DNA of 64,000 nt from CAYYNQ01 sp964473105 (GCA_964473105.1 CAYYNQ010000097.1:1-64000); one strand, 5' to 3'. Counted from the stretch's first letter, positions 53,461 to 62,068 are shown. The notes: generated by a model from the sequence alone, not told the origin. Numbers and translations are program-made.

Positions 53461-54147
53461 TCATTGCGGGTGGGTATTGGTGCGGCCCTGGACAAGACGT
53501 ACGGTTCCATCCGCGTAGAGGGCATGCTCGATATCCAGATCAGTTCCCCATGGATAGCCGAAGTCTGCCGGGTAGTTCGGGAACAATCCGCCGTAAAAAC
53601 CATCCAAGGGGCCAAGGTAAAGATCTCTCACCATCCACACGTTGCCTTCCATGATATTTCCGGCACCGCCTTCGTGCCCCCCTGAGCTGACTGCCGAACT
53701 GTTATATGCGTAACGGAAATTATGGTAGCGTGGATGACCGCCACGTATTGTCTCGCCGTCTGGGTAGAGTCTCAGGTAATGGGGATTGAACATGGTATGC
53801 CAGTCACCTAGGTATTTCAGTTCAAGCAGGATCCAGGGCAGGCCATCCCAGGATCCCCCCGCAGCTGGGGCATTGCCGGTTTGAAAATATTCCGGACCGC
53901 TCGATGAAAACGGACCGGCTTCGTGGTCTGCGGGTGGCAGGGTATTGTGATCGACCTGATAGGTCTGTAGCGCAATGGCGATCGTGTGCAGGTTGCCTGC
54001 ATTGGCAGCGCGGAGGCCGCGTTCCCGGGCGTCGTGGAAATTGACAACCGCGACGGCTGCCAGGATTCCGATGATCATTACGACCACCAGGAGTTCGATC
54101 AGCGTGACCCCCCTCATATCATCTGGTTTGTGGCAGGTTTCTGGCAA
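53461..54147 (-). CDS. Type II secretion-type pseudopilin (cobalamin-riboswitch cassette)
   Basis: A 228-residue pseudopilin: MRG before VTLIELLVVVMIIGILAAVAVVNF, Glu at +5. The C-terminal region (DIEHALYADGTVRLV) resembles the HxxxxADG ending of large planctomycete-type pseudopilins. It is the third and last gene of a minus-strand set whose first two members are exported beta-propellers and whose leader is a cobalamin riboswitch. 149 bp separate it from the propeller gene upstream, so an independent promoter is possible. Confidence 0.88.
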   Translation of the reverse strand: MPETCHKPDDMRGVTLIELLVVVMIIGILAAVAVVNFHDARERGLRAANAGNLHTIAIALQTYQVDHNTLPPADHEAGPFSSSGPEYFQTGNAPAAGGSWDGLPWILLELKYLGDWHTMFNPHYLRLYPDGETIRGGHPRYHNFRYAYNSSAVSSGGHEGGAGNIMEGNVWMVRDLYLGPLDGFYGGLFPNYPADFGYPWGTDLDIEHALYADGTVRLVQGRTNTHPQ

Positions 54148-54296
54148 TCAATTGTCCTCTACTTCGGACTTCATTGTTTGCACGGGGAGGATAACGCTGC
54201 ATTGTGGGCTCCCCATGCCTCTCAGCGGCAAAGGCCTTTCTGTTCTGGACGATCGAAGCTCAAATTTCTCATGGCCGAAGATCCCGTCCCGGGATC

Positions 54297-55661
54297 TTAT
54301 CGATAACCTGTCCAGGCACGGCTCGTGTTTGCCGTCGGCAACGTGCTTGTGAAATGGAGCTGGCCCTCGGTCAGGCTGATACTGTCCTCCCATACGACAT
54401 ATATTTCGTCGCATCCACCCATCGCTATGACCGGACGGTTCCAAGTTCCGGTGAGTTCCTCAGTCAGGTCGACCTCATGCTCGACGAAATTTTCTTGGGG
54501 ATCATAACGGATATATCGGACACTTCTCCGGGGTGTATTGGCACTGACATACACCATGTGGAATTTTCCGTTGGAATCAACGACCGCTGAGGGCTGTTGC
54601 TGAAGGCCATCCTCGTTTGTCACCCGGATCTCCGTATCCAGAATGGATGAATCAACCGTATATTTCTGGATGATGATTTCGTCACTGCCCGTCGCGATAC
54701 GGTCAACAAACAACAACCAACGATTATCGTTTCCGGGTTCCTCGACCCAGCGCGGAGGATCAAAAAAACCGCTGACGTTGGACCGGTGCAGGCCCATCGC
54801 AATCCAGTTTTTGGCTTCGGGGTCATAACGTCCGGTATATAGGCTGGCCGGGGCACCCGTTGTGCCCGTCACCCAGCACAAGTGCAGGATGCCATTTGGA
54901 TCGGCCGAGATATCCGGGACTGTGAACGGTTGGTTTTCGTCACCGGCTGCCCGGTCCGCAGGGGTTGTTAGACGCAGGCTGGCCATAGAGGGTGGCAGCG
55001 CTGGCCATGAACCGTCAGGGTTGCTCAGCCCCAGCATAATCTCGGACTTGTCCACATCCCAGTGAAAATCATACCAGGTCAGTGCAATTCGTCCGTCGCC
55101 CAGGAGTGCCGTCCGGGGATTGAAACCGTTGTCACCGTTCGAGACACTGCCCGAGTCTGTCAGGCGCAGGTTGTTCATGGCAAGGCCCTGGCTTGTGAAA
55201 CGGTCGGTGAATATCTCCTGGTTGTCGTTCCAGCCCGCCCCGGCGGATCCGTGTCGGTGATCGTGCCAGAAAACCTGTAGTTCCTGACTGGAATCAACGA
55301 TGATGGAAGGGATGCGTCCCCCCAAGCTTTCGCCCGTGACGGCCATCGATTGATCGACTCTTTGACGGGGTAGCCATCCTGTCATCGTTTTCCATTGCCG
55401 GATAAAAACTCGACTGGGGTCACTGATGGTGGTCTGTTCGAGTCCTTGCCAGTAGACAAGCGTGAGTCCGTGGGCCGGGGTCCAGATCAGCGTGCCCTGG
55501 GGGTTTCGCGCAAGCCGGTTGCGTTCGGTCGGGTCGTCAGGCGAGGTGAACTCGACAACCGGGCGGAAATTTATTTGCGCGCAGGTTCCCCGGATCATGG
55601 TCATGAAGATCAGTAGGCAAACAAGTAAATGCCCTTTGATAGATATGATCTTCCATGACAT
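54297..55661 (-). CDS. Exported beta-propeller-like protein
   Basis: About 454 residues from the ATG at 55661 (an ATG at 55691 would add ten). Signal peptide LLVCLLIFMTMIRGTCA with cleavage before QINFRP. The mature part is built of repeated sheet units with Asp-rich turns (IPSIIVDSSQELQVFWHDHRHG; PRTALLGDGRIALTWYD; VPDISADPNGILHLCWV; PSAVVDSNGKFHMVYVS; RPVIAMGGCDEIYVVWED), as in sialidase-type BNR propellers, but no catalytic residues are evident. Four bases at most separate it from the stop of the PQQ-like gene, so the two are co-transcribed. It may bind a ligand or surface partner. Confidence 0.75.
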   Translation of the reverse strand: MSWKIISIKGHLLVCLLIFMTMIRGTCAQINFRPVVEFTSPDDPTERNRLARNPQGTLIWTPAHGLTLVYWQGLEQTTISDPSRVFIRQWKTMTGWLPRQRVDQSMAVTGESLGGRIPSIIVDSSQELQVFWHDHRHGSAGAGWNDNQEIFTDRFTSQGLAMNNLRLTDSGSVSNGDNGFNPRTALLGDGRIALTWYDFHWDVDKSEIMLGLSNPDGSWPALPPSMASLRLTTPADRAAGDENQPFTVPDISADPNGILHLCWVTGTTGAPASLYTGRYDPEAKNWIAMGLHRSNVSGFFDPPRWVEEPGNDNRWLLFVDRIATGSDEIIIQKYTVDSSILDTEIRVTNEDGLQQQPSAVVDSNGKFHMVYVSANTPRRSVRYIRYDPQENFVEHEVDLTEELTGTWNRPVIAMGGCDEIYVVWEDSISLTEGQLHFTSTLPTANTSRAWTGYR

Positions 55662-55695
55662 GTGGAATGATCTTTCCCTTGGATCCTTCATGGGG

Positions 55696-57018
55696 TTATT
55701 CCAAGATGAAGCTTGTCAGGCAGATCGGTACGGTTACGCCGAAGGTTTGCAACCCGCTGGGTCCGCCGAAACTCGCCGTGTGCACGTAAACCCCGCCGAC
55801 TTTATCGATGGTAACTCCCCCGGTATAGGAGCCATTGATCTGATCAAGTACATTGCCGTTGACCGGGTCAATAATGTAGAGGTTGTTGGCCCCGGTTGCA
55901 TAAATGATGTCATTGGCAGCTGCCATATAATTTCGGAACAAGTAACCGAAACTGACGATCGTGGCCTTGAATATCTCGTCACCAGTGTTACGGTGGAATG
56001 CCCATAGCAGGGCATCACCGGTCCCGGCAAACCCTCCGCCCCAGACATAAACCGCGTTCCCGATCACCAGTGGCGGGTTGTCGCTGATAGGTGCGACAAC
56101 CTGCCATTCAAGTTCACCCGTCAGAGCATCCGCGCAGACCAGTATTCCCAGAGTGTCGGTGAAGTTGTGTCCCACTGCGTAGAGCCGTTTGTCCTCAACG
56201 GTCATGGAGCCGGTCAGGATATACGGATCTACCGTCCATGGCGCAGTCGGGTCGATATTGCTTTGCCAGATGGGCGCGCCCGTCGCTGCATCGTAGCAGA
56301 TCACATTGTCCGGACCGGCCGTTGTGAAGATACTTGAAGGGCTTCCTGCAAGGAATGGTGGTGTGGCTGTCCCGGGTCCACGGTCATGCCTGAACCAGGC
56401 GACCTCCCCGGTAACAAGATCGAGTGCAACGGTTTGCTTGGAATCGTTGGTGAATCCGCCGTAGGTTTCGATAAATGCCATCCCTTCGCCGATCTGGGGT
56501 GAGGCGTTGACAAAATCAAAATCGGTCAGCCCAGGGGTTGTATTGGTATTGTCGATCACGGTCGACCAGATAATTTTTCCGTCCGCCTGATCGAGCTTGT
56601 AGACGGTGCGTCCTGTAGCGTAGACAAGTGCATTATCGGCATCATCGATGACAACGCCGGTTGATGACTGGAACGGAAGGGACAGTCCTTGGTCAAGCGG
56701 TGGCGACCGCCAGGTCAATTCTCCGGTCCGGGCGTGCAGAGCAATAACCATCACGGCAGTTGTCGGGTTGGCAGTGTGTACCGGGCTGTAGATATAAGGG
56801 TCCGATACGGTAACCCGTGCATTGGAGACGATGTCGAGGTCCGGTCGAGACCACAGGCCCCCGCTACTGAAGCTGGTGAGTTGCGCAGGGATGTCAACCA
56901 AGGCGTTATTTCCGGGGGTGCGGTGGTTGGAGTGCCACGCATTTTGTGCTTGGAGCATGGTCACGGAGAGGATGACAGCCAAACAGGTTGCCAATCGGGG
57001 TGCAAAGGTCTTCATCAT
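55696..57018 (-). CDS. Exported PQQ-like beta-propeller protein
   Basis: A 440-residue exported protein with a signal peptide (FAPRLATCLAVILSVTMLQAQ). PQQ-type propeller blades are repeated: VIALHARTGELTWRSP, VYKLDQADGKIIWSTV, VALDLVTGEVAWFRH, VICYDAATGAPIWQSN, VCADALTGELEWQVV, LWAFHRNTGDEIFKA, LYIIDPVNGNVLDQI. The family includes quinoproteins, BamB and ligand-binding propellers; the quinone-binding residues cannot be judged here. It is the first gene after the cobalamin riboswitch, 290 bp downstream of the aptamer. Confidence 0.85.
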   Translation of the reverse strand: MMKTFAPRLATCLAVILSVTMLQAQNAWHSNHRTPGNNALVDIPAQLTSFSSGGLWSRPDLDIVSNARVTVSDPYIYSPVHTANPTTAVMVIALHARTGELTWRSPPLDQGLSLPFQSSTGVVIDDADNALVYATGRTVYKLDQADGKIIWSTVIDNTNTTPGLTDFDFVNASPQIGEGMAFIETYGGFTNDSKQTVALDLVTGEVAWFRHDRGPGTATPPFLAGSPSSIFTTAGPDNVICYDAATGAPIWQSNIDPTAPWTVDPYILTGSMTVEDKRLYAVGHNFTDTLGILVCADALTGELEWQVVAPISDNPPLVIGNAVYVWGGGFAGTGDALLWAFHRNTGDEIFKATIVSFGYLFRNYMAAANDIIYATGANNLYIIDPVNGNVLDQINGSYTGGVTIDKVGGVYVHTASFGGPSGLQTFGVTVPICLTSFILE

Positions 57019-57307
57019 GTGATTCCACGCATCCAGTCAGGAGATCATGATCTTTTTCCGGAATGGGGATCCGGGCGGTTCACGGCCCGGGACTTCGGGA
57101 CGAGATCTGGATCAATGACCAGAGGCCCCATTCCCCGGACAGAAATGCTTGCGCTGAGTAAATCGTGGCAGTGGAAAAGGGTGTCGAGATTTCCGGAACA
57201 AGACCACTCATCCGCTGGCCGGTTAGCCTACGTTAGACGGATGAAAACTGTCTGATTGAGCCGGATACCGCTGTCCTCTTAACACACGAAAAAAACAGGG
57301 CAACAGG
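57019..57307 (-). other. Leader between cobalamin riboswitch and propeller gene
   Basis: About 290 bp. A U7 run (57295-57289 on the minus strand) follows the aptamer almost directly, suggesting an expression platform of the terminator type, although I cannot draw a strong hairpin before it. A 43-codon frame exists but has no recognisable feature. Confidence 0.4.
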
Positions 57308-57457
57308 CTTCCGTACGCCGGTCTTCTGGCTTCCGGATCATCCTACCGGCCGTCCCTTCCCGGTAATATTTTACCAGTGGTTCTGACGACTTTCGTCCCC
57401 GGTCACAGCGGCGTGTCCGCGGTGGTTTTGCACCACCTTCCCTTACACGCACGGAAG
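57308..57457 (-). promoter_or_regulatory. Cobalamin riboswitch
   Basis: On the minus strand the closing stem CUUCCGU (57457-57451) pairs with ACGGAAG (57314-57308). Between lie the conserved blocks GGUGCAAAACC, GCGGACACGCCGCUGUGA, then a GACGAAAGUC hairpin, CCACUGG, and GGAAGCCAGAAGACC. This is the B12-element core. Such riboswitches bind adenosyl- or hydroxocobalamin and normally turn off B12 synthesis or BtuB-type uptake genes when the cofactor is plentiful. The gene downstream is a PQQ-like propeller followed by a second propeller and a pseudopilin. Confidence 0.95.
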
Positions 57458-57567
57458 TCAACATATGTCCGGTGACATACTAACCACGGAGGCAGGACGG
57501 AGTCAACTGGTTGTTTTTTGCATAAGCGCGAGCGCTCGATATTGTGGAGGCACACCCCTATTTTTCT

Positions 57568-57595
57568 TTTGCGGAGGGGCTACGGGGGGTATAAT
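57568..57595 (+). promoter_or_regulatory. Candidate tRNA-Pro promoter
   Basis: A perfect TATAAT (57590-57595) preceded by TTTGCG (57568-57573) with 16 bp between, 35 bp upstream of the tRNA gene. Confidence 0.55.
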
Positions 57596-57629
57596 GTAAT
57601 CCCTGTGTCTGCCTGGGTTAAAGGGTCGT

Positions 57630-57705
57630 CGGGGTGTAGCGCAGTTGGTAGCGTGCACGGTTCGGGATCGTGAGGTCGCTGGTTCAAGTCCAGTCACCCC
57701 GACCA
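57630..57705 (+). tRNA. tRNA-Pro (anticodon CGG)
   Basis: A 76-nt cloverleaf: acceptor CGGGGTG/CACCCCG, D-stem GCGC/GCGT, anticodon stem CACGG/TCGTG with loop TTCGGGA (anticodon CGG, reading CCG), T-stem GCTGG/CCAGT with loop TTCAAGT, discriminator A and encoded CCA. All stems pair. The 3' 23 bases are repeated at 58654-58676, beyond a pseudopilin gene. Confidence 0.97.
57683..57705 (+). repeat. Direct repeat, left copy (att-like, tRNA-Pro 3' end)
   Basis: The 23-bp 3' end of the tRNA-Pro gene, from the T-loop through CCA, identical to 58654-58676. tRNA 3' ends are the usual attB sites of tyrosine-recombinase elements. Confidence 0.75.
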
Positions 57706-57797
57706 CTTTGCCCATCTTTTTAACCAACTCTTCGCCGCTGCTGGATATTTGAAGATGGTAAACGTTCTGGGGGCAGGTCAATCGCCGACAGGTCGTC

Positions 57798-58463
57798 CTA
57801 TTGATCATATCCGACGTAAGTGTTTCCCTTTCCACCGACAAAACCAATACCTCCAACCCAATGGATATCGCCATTACTGATGGTGCCGTTGGTCGGGTCA
57901 TAGATCGTGCTGCGGTCGTGAGCCCAGACGCTCTGATTCGGACCGGGTGAGGTAAACCACCAGCCTTCATACTGTTCCCGCCGAATGGCAGGGCGCGTGT
58001 AGCCGAATATCGCAGTATGGGTCAGGTCATAACTCAGCAGGACTGCAAGATCCTTGATCGACTCAAAATGATGGGCGGCAACCCCTGCCCAGAAGGGGTC
58101 GTAGGGAATATCTGATATGTATGACACGGGGGTGGTGAGTTGGCTTCCTATCATGCGGGCGATGGTTCCATCCCGTAGCAGCATTTTCAGATGCCCTCCG
58201 GTGCCGGCGGAGTTTGTCGGTTCAGGTTCAGGCCAGGCGGGGTTGAGATGACGATTATTATCAACGCGGTAAATCTCCATAGCCACGACGATGCTGCGAA
58301 TATCGGTCATCAGTCGGCTTACCTTTGACCGCGTTTGTGCTTCCAGAAAATTGGGCACGGCAATCGCTGCCAGGATTGTGATGATCGCCACGACGATTAA
58401 AAGCTCAATGAGGGTAAAAGCCTTTTTTATTTTTAGTCCTTCCAACCTGAAATATGGGCTCAA
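57798..58463 (-). CDS. Type II secretion-type pseudopilin in tRNA-flanked segment
   Basis: A 221-residue pseudopilin: KKA before FTLIELLIVVAIITILAAIAVPNFLEAQTRSKVSRLMTD, Glu at +5; the -1 residue is alanine rather than glycine. The C-terminus has YDPTNGTISNGDIHWVGG, like the pseudopilins at 8.0 and 21.2 kb. The frame begins with TTG at 58463; a TTG at 58445 is an alternative. It is the only gene between two identical copies of the tRNA-Pro 3' end and is transcribed toward the tRNA. Confidence 0.85.
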   Translation of the reverse strand: MSPYFRLEGLKIKKAFTLIELLIVVAIITILAAIAVPNFLEAQTRSKVSRLMTDIRSIVVAMEIYRVDNNRHLNPAWPEPEPTNSAGTGGHLKMLLRDGTIARMIGSQLTTPVSYISDIPYDPFWAGVAAHHFESIKDLAVLLSYDLTHTAIFGYTRPAIRREQYEGWWFTSPGPNQSVWAHDRSTIYDPTNGTISNGDIHWVGGIGFVGGKGNTYVGYDQ

Positions 58464-58831
58464 TATCTATATGCGTCTTAACTCCTTATATTATAAATTT
58501 CCGTGGCCACCACTGTCGACAGTTTTCAGGCGAAGATGGCTGGGGTAAATAATTCCTCCAGCGGATCTCAGTGGCGTGTGCAAGGATTGTAGCGCTATAA
58601 TAATGTGTCTGTAAAACGTTGAATCAATGAAGATCAAAGACTCCGATTAAGAATTCAAGTCCAGTCACCCCGACCATTCCCTCGATTGACCCTGTTGGAT
58701 TTAATAATCTCCTGAAATGCCTATGGCCATTCAGTCTAATCATTCTGGCCTTTTGGGGAAAATTGACCGATAAAAAATGGGCTGTCAGGGAGTTGTTCCG
58801 CTTTCATTTCGCGTAAAATACGCGAGGCGGA
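58464..58831. other. Intergenic region with right tRNA-end copy
   Basis: About 370 bp upstream of the pseudopilin and downstream of cbpA. It contains the second copy of the tRNA 3' end (58654-58676) with no cloverleaf before it, and a CGCGTA-AAA-TACGCG hairpin (58809-58823) just after the cbpA stop. No integrase gene or remnant is recognised. Confidence 0.5.
58654..58676 (+). repeat. Direct repeat, right copy (att-like)
   Basis: An exact 23-bp copy of the tRNA-Pro 3' end. The 60 bases before it cannot form a tRNA, so this is a partial duplication, as left by site-specific integration, rather than a second tRNA gene. Confidence 0.75.
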
Positions 58832-59872
58832 TTACCCTCGGGGCTTGAAGTGGGAAACCTTATCCAATCTTTCGTAGAGATCTTTCTCCTGTGTTGAGGG
58901 GTTTGATGGAACTTGGATATGAACCTTCAGGTAAAGATCGCCCTTGCCGTCCTTTTTTTTCTTCCAACCTTTTCCCCGGATACGTAGTCGTTTCCCAGTC
59001 TGGATGCCAGGCGGAACCTTCAGGTCCACATTCCCATCCATGGTTGAGACCGAGATTGTGGTCCCAAGCACCGCCTCGGATGGGCTCAATGGCAATCCCA
59101 CCTCCAAGTTGTCACCCTTCAGCGTGAACCGGGGGTGTGTTGTGATATGGATCCTGATCAGGATGTCGCCGGCTGACCCGTGATCTCTCGAGTTACCCTG
59201 ACCCCGCAGTCGCATCACTTGGTCGTCCCGGATTCCCGGCGGGATCTTGACGCCGTATGTTTTTCTTCTTGGGGTGTTGTCGTCGCCGGTTTGTTGGAAA
59301 CTGATAGAGCGTTGCGCCCCCAGATATGCATCCTCAAGGCTGATTGTCAGTGAGGTCTCCACATCATTGCCGGATCGTGTCTTTGTTCTCCTCTCTGTTG
59401 CCTGTTGTTGTATGAAAGAGGGTCCTGACCTGACATGTGTGAAAGGGTCATGATTCACTTTGCCGAATGGATTGCCGGCGTTTGGAGATTCCGGGTGGTG
59501 CTGAGCGAACATGCCGGTGAAAAGAGTATCAAAGAAATCACTGAAATTGCCTTGGTTTCCAGTTGTTTCCATTTTGGATTGACCCGAACCCATCCGTCCG
59601 CCGAAGACGTTGGAGAAATCCTCGGCCCTGAACTGCTGGCCGTGTTTCCAATTTGCCCCCAAGGTATTGAATCGATGCCGCTTATCAGGGTCGCCCAGCA
59701 CCTCGTACGCCTCGTTGATCTCCTTGAATTTGTCCTCCATCTGTTTGTTTCCGCCATTGCGGTCGGGGTGATATTTACCGGCAAGTTTACGGAAAGCCTT
59801 CTTGATCTGGTCTTGGCTGGCGCTTCGGTCGACCCCAAGAATTTTATAATAGTCTTTATAGGTAACCGACAT
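58832..59872 (-). CDS. cbpA: DnaJ-class co-chaperone CbpA-like
   Basis: About 346 residues from the ATG at 59872 (MSVTYKDYYKILGVDRSAS); the frame is open to 60013. The J-domain with the HPD motif (GKYHPDRNGGN) is followed by a G/F/S/N-rich linker and two C-terminal substrate-binding domains (VKIPPGIRDDQVMRLRGQGN; VDLKVPPGIQTGKRLRIRGKG). The cysteine-rich zinc domain of DnaJ is absent, so it is a type II J protein like CbpA. It stimulates DnaK. A candidate promoter lies near 59984-60012. Confidence 0.92.
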   Translation of the reverse strand: MSVTYKDYYKILGVDRSASQDQIKKAFRKLAGKYHPDRNGGNKQMEDKFKEINEAYEVLGDPDKRHRFNTLGANWKHGQQFRAEDFSNVFGGRMGSGQSKMETTGNQGNFSDFFDTLFTGMFAQHHPESPNAGNPFGKVNHDPFTHVRSGPSFIQQQATERRTKTRSGNDVETSLTISLEDAYLGAQRSISFQQTGDDNTPRRKTYGVKIPPGIRDDQVMRLRGQGNSRDHGSAGDILIRIHITTHPRFTLKGDNLEVGLPLSPSEAVLGTTISVSTMDGNVDLKVPPGIQTGKRLRIRGKGWKKKKDGKGDLYLKVHIQVPSNPSTQEKDLYERLDKVSHFKPRG

Positions 59873-60382
59873 TCGGAACTCATCCAGATTAGATTCAACG
59901 TTTTGGAGCGATGATTGCAACCCCAGGCACCATCTAAATATCGTCCAATTCAACCCGCGGAGCAAGTTTTTAGATATAAGGGCCATTATTTCATTTGCAT
60001 TTTGTATAAGCAAGGATGCAGAATGTTGATAACAAAGTTTTTGGGGGATCTTGACGGGTGCATTGCGCCGGAAGGAAAGATTGAGTAAGAACGGGTTTAC
60101 ACCGCCGTTACATAGAGAGACCTGACAGAAGCGCTGATCGGGCAGGACCTGACCGGGTGACTTTTTGCAACGGCATGATCATGGGTTTTAACCGGCCAAT
60201 CGGCCTGTTCGCGGCCTGCGTTTGCAGGCAATTTCCCGTTAGTCTCAATCACGATGAGGATCAAATCGTGGCCGTGTCGGCCTTTTCGTTACGGTTCAAA
60301 TCGAGTCCGTTCCTCGTTGCATTGCACAAGTCAATCCACCCGAGCATATTCCAACTAGGGAAGGATTAAATATACCGATCAT
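59873..60382. other. Divergent intergenic region
   Basis: About 510 bp between cbpA (-) and rne/rng (+). Apart from the cbpA promoter I see no conserved RNA. Long 5' leaders are common for RNase E genes, where they serve autoregulation, so structure here would not be surprising. Confidence 0.35.
59984..60012 (-). promoter_or_regulatory. Candidate cbpA promoter
   Basis: On the minus strand TTGCTT (60012-60007) and AATAAT (59989-59984) with 17 bp between, about 110 bp upstream of the ATG at 59872. Confidence 0.45.
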
Positions 60383-62068
60383 ATGGGAATACAAACATTG
60401 ATCAATGTTGAGGAGACCAGTATTCGTGTGGCAATGCTTGAGGATGGGGCACTGGTCGAATTGTTTGTCGAGAGTCAGGATGCACGTACAGTTGTCGGAA
60501 ACATCTACAAGGGACGAGTCGATGGGGTTATCCCAAGTCTCAAGGCGGTTTTCGTTGATATCGGGACCGGTAAGAACGCGTTTCTGCATTATAATGACAT
60601 ATTGACGGAATTTGAGCTGCCGGAACGGGGGAGACCTGAACGGCAAAGATCTCGACCACCCCGTCGGACAAGGGTAAAGGATCATGGCGCTTCTGAGTTA
60701 GATGACGAGTTTATTGAGCCGCTGGAGGATTCGGAACGGGATGATACACCACGGAAAAAGAGGCCGTTGCGGGTGGGTGATGAGATCATTGTCCAGGTCA
60801 CAAAGGATGAGATCAACACGAAGGGCGCGAGGATTACGAGCTATATCTCGATGCCCGGGCGATATCTTGTTCTGATGCCCCATTCCAACCGGGGTGGCGG
60901 GGTTTCCCGCAGGATTGATGACCCGGACGAGCGAAAACGATTGAGGATATTATTAAAGGAGATCCAATCGTCTGATGGATCACTGATCATACGGACGGCC
61001 GGGACAGAACATGGGGAGGATGAAATTCGAAAGGACGCAAAGTCGCTTCATGAACGCTGGGACTCAATCCAGAAGCGAGCTGGTCGTTGTCGTGCCCCGG
61101 CAAATCTATATGAAGACAAGGACTTGCTGGGGCGGGTCGTTCGAGATAATTTCAGGCCAAATATGAACGAAATCCTCGTCGATGACCTTGATGCGATGCG
61201 TCAATTGATCGAATCGTGTCGTGACATGGTTCCGGAGTTGTGTGACAGGATTCATTTTTATGATTCGGCGATCAATATTTTCGACACCTTTGAAGTGGAA
61301 AAACAGTTTCAAAAGGCCGTTAAGCGCAAGGTCTGGCTGAGAAGCGGCGGCGCCCTGGTAATCGACGAGACGGAGGCCTTGGTTGCCATTGATGTTAACA
61401 GCGGAAAATCAGTTGGCCATGAAGACCAAGATGCCTTGATTTTGAAGACCAACCTTGAGGCGTGCCGCGCGATCGCAAGGCAACTGCGTTTGAGAGATCT
61501 GGGCGGGTTGATCGTGATCGATTTCATTGATATGAACCCCAGAGACCATGAGAATCAGGTCACACGTGAATTTCGCAAATGTCTGCGACAGGATCGGGCC
61601 AGATATACGGTTCTGGACTTTTCCGAGTTTGGACTGATCGAGATGACCCGTAAGCGTGTTCGTCAAAGTCTAGCAAGTACAGCCTTTCAAGGATGTCCTT
61701 ACTGTGACGGAAGCGGTCGCATCCTGAGTGATGCCCAATTATGGAAACAGTTAAAATATGATCTGATGGCCGAAATGGAGAATTCTTCCAGATTGGATTC
61801 GATAGAAATTACGGTTCATTCTGATTTCAAGACTTACCTTCAGACCAAGGTTGTGGATGGATTGTCAGAGGTTGCGGGAAAATATGGAGTTGAGTTGAAA
61901 ATCCATGAGCATCGTGAATATCATCATGAGCGATTCAAGATCACAAAGCATATGAAATCAACATTAAAAAAGAAAAATGGGAAGCTTCCCCGTGTCCGAA
62001 AACCCTCGACTGAATCGCCGGAAAAAAAGCTTGAATCCACCGAGACCGCCAATGATAATACCGGCTAG
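60383..62068 (+). CDS. Ribonuclease E/G family protein
   Basis: A 561-residue endoribonuclease with 5'-sensor S1 domain (residues 38-150), interrupted after HYNDILTEFELPERG by a charged insert of about 50 residues (RPERQRSRPPRRTR ... DDTPRKKRP). The catalytic DNase-I-like domain has EALVAIDVNSGKSV and LRDLGGLIVIDFIDM, whose aspartates bind magnesium, and the zinc-link GCPYCDGSGR. It lacks the long scaffold tail of E. coli RNase E, so it is RNase G-like in length. It acts in mRNA decay and rRNA processing. hfq is 1.4 kb downstream. Confidence 0.93.
   Translation: MGIQTLINVEETSIRVAMLEDGALVELFVESQDARTVVGNIYKGRVDGVIPSLKAVFVDIGTGKNAFLHYNDILTEFELPERGRPERQRSRPPRRTRVKDHGASELDDEFIEPLEDSERDDTPRKKRPLRVGDEIIVQVTKDEINTKGARITSYISMPGRYLVLMPHSNRGGGVSRRIDDPDERKRLRILLKEIQSSDGSLIIRTAGTEHGEDEIRKDAKSLHERWDSIQKRAGRCRAPANLYEDKDLLGRVVRDNFRPNMNEILVDDLDAMRQLIESCRDMVPELCDRIHFYDSAINIFDTFEVEKQFQKAVKRKVWLRSGGALVIDETEALVAIDVNSGKSVGHEDQDALILKTNLEACRAIARQLRLRDLGGLIVIDFIDMNPRDHENQVTREFRKCLRQDRARYTVLDFSEFGLIEMTRKRVRQSLASTAFQGCPYCDGSGRILSDAQLWKQLKYDLMAEMENSSRLDSIEITVHSDFKTYLQTKVVDGLSEVAGKYGVELKIHEHREYHHERFKITKHMKSTLKKKNGKLPRVRKPSTESPEKKLESTETANDNTG

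Noticed and set aside
57503..57970. 155-residue minus-strand frame with GVTGLEPATSRSRTVHATNC
   Set aside because: This peptide is the well-known false translation of a tRNA gene; the frame covers the tRNA-Pro and the end of the pseudopilin.
58809..58823. CGCGTA/TACGCG hairpin after cbpA as terminator
   Set aside because: It has no U-run on the transcribed (minus) strand, so I did not call it a terminator.
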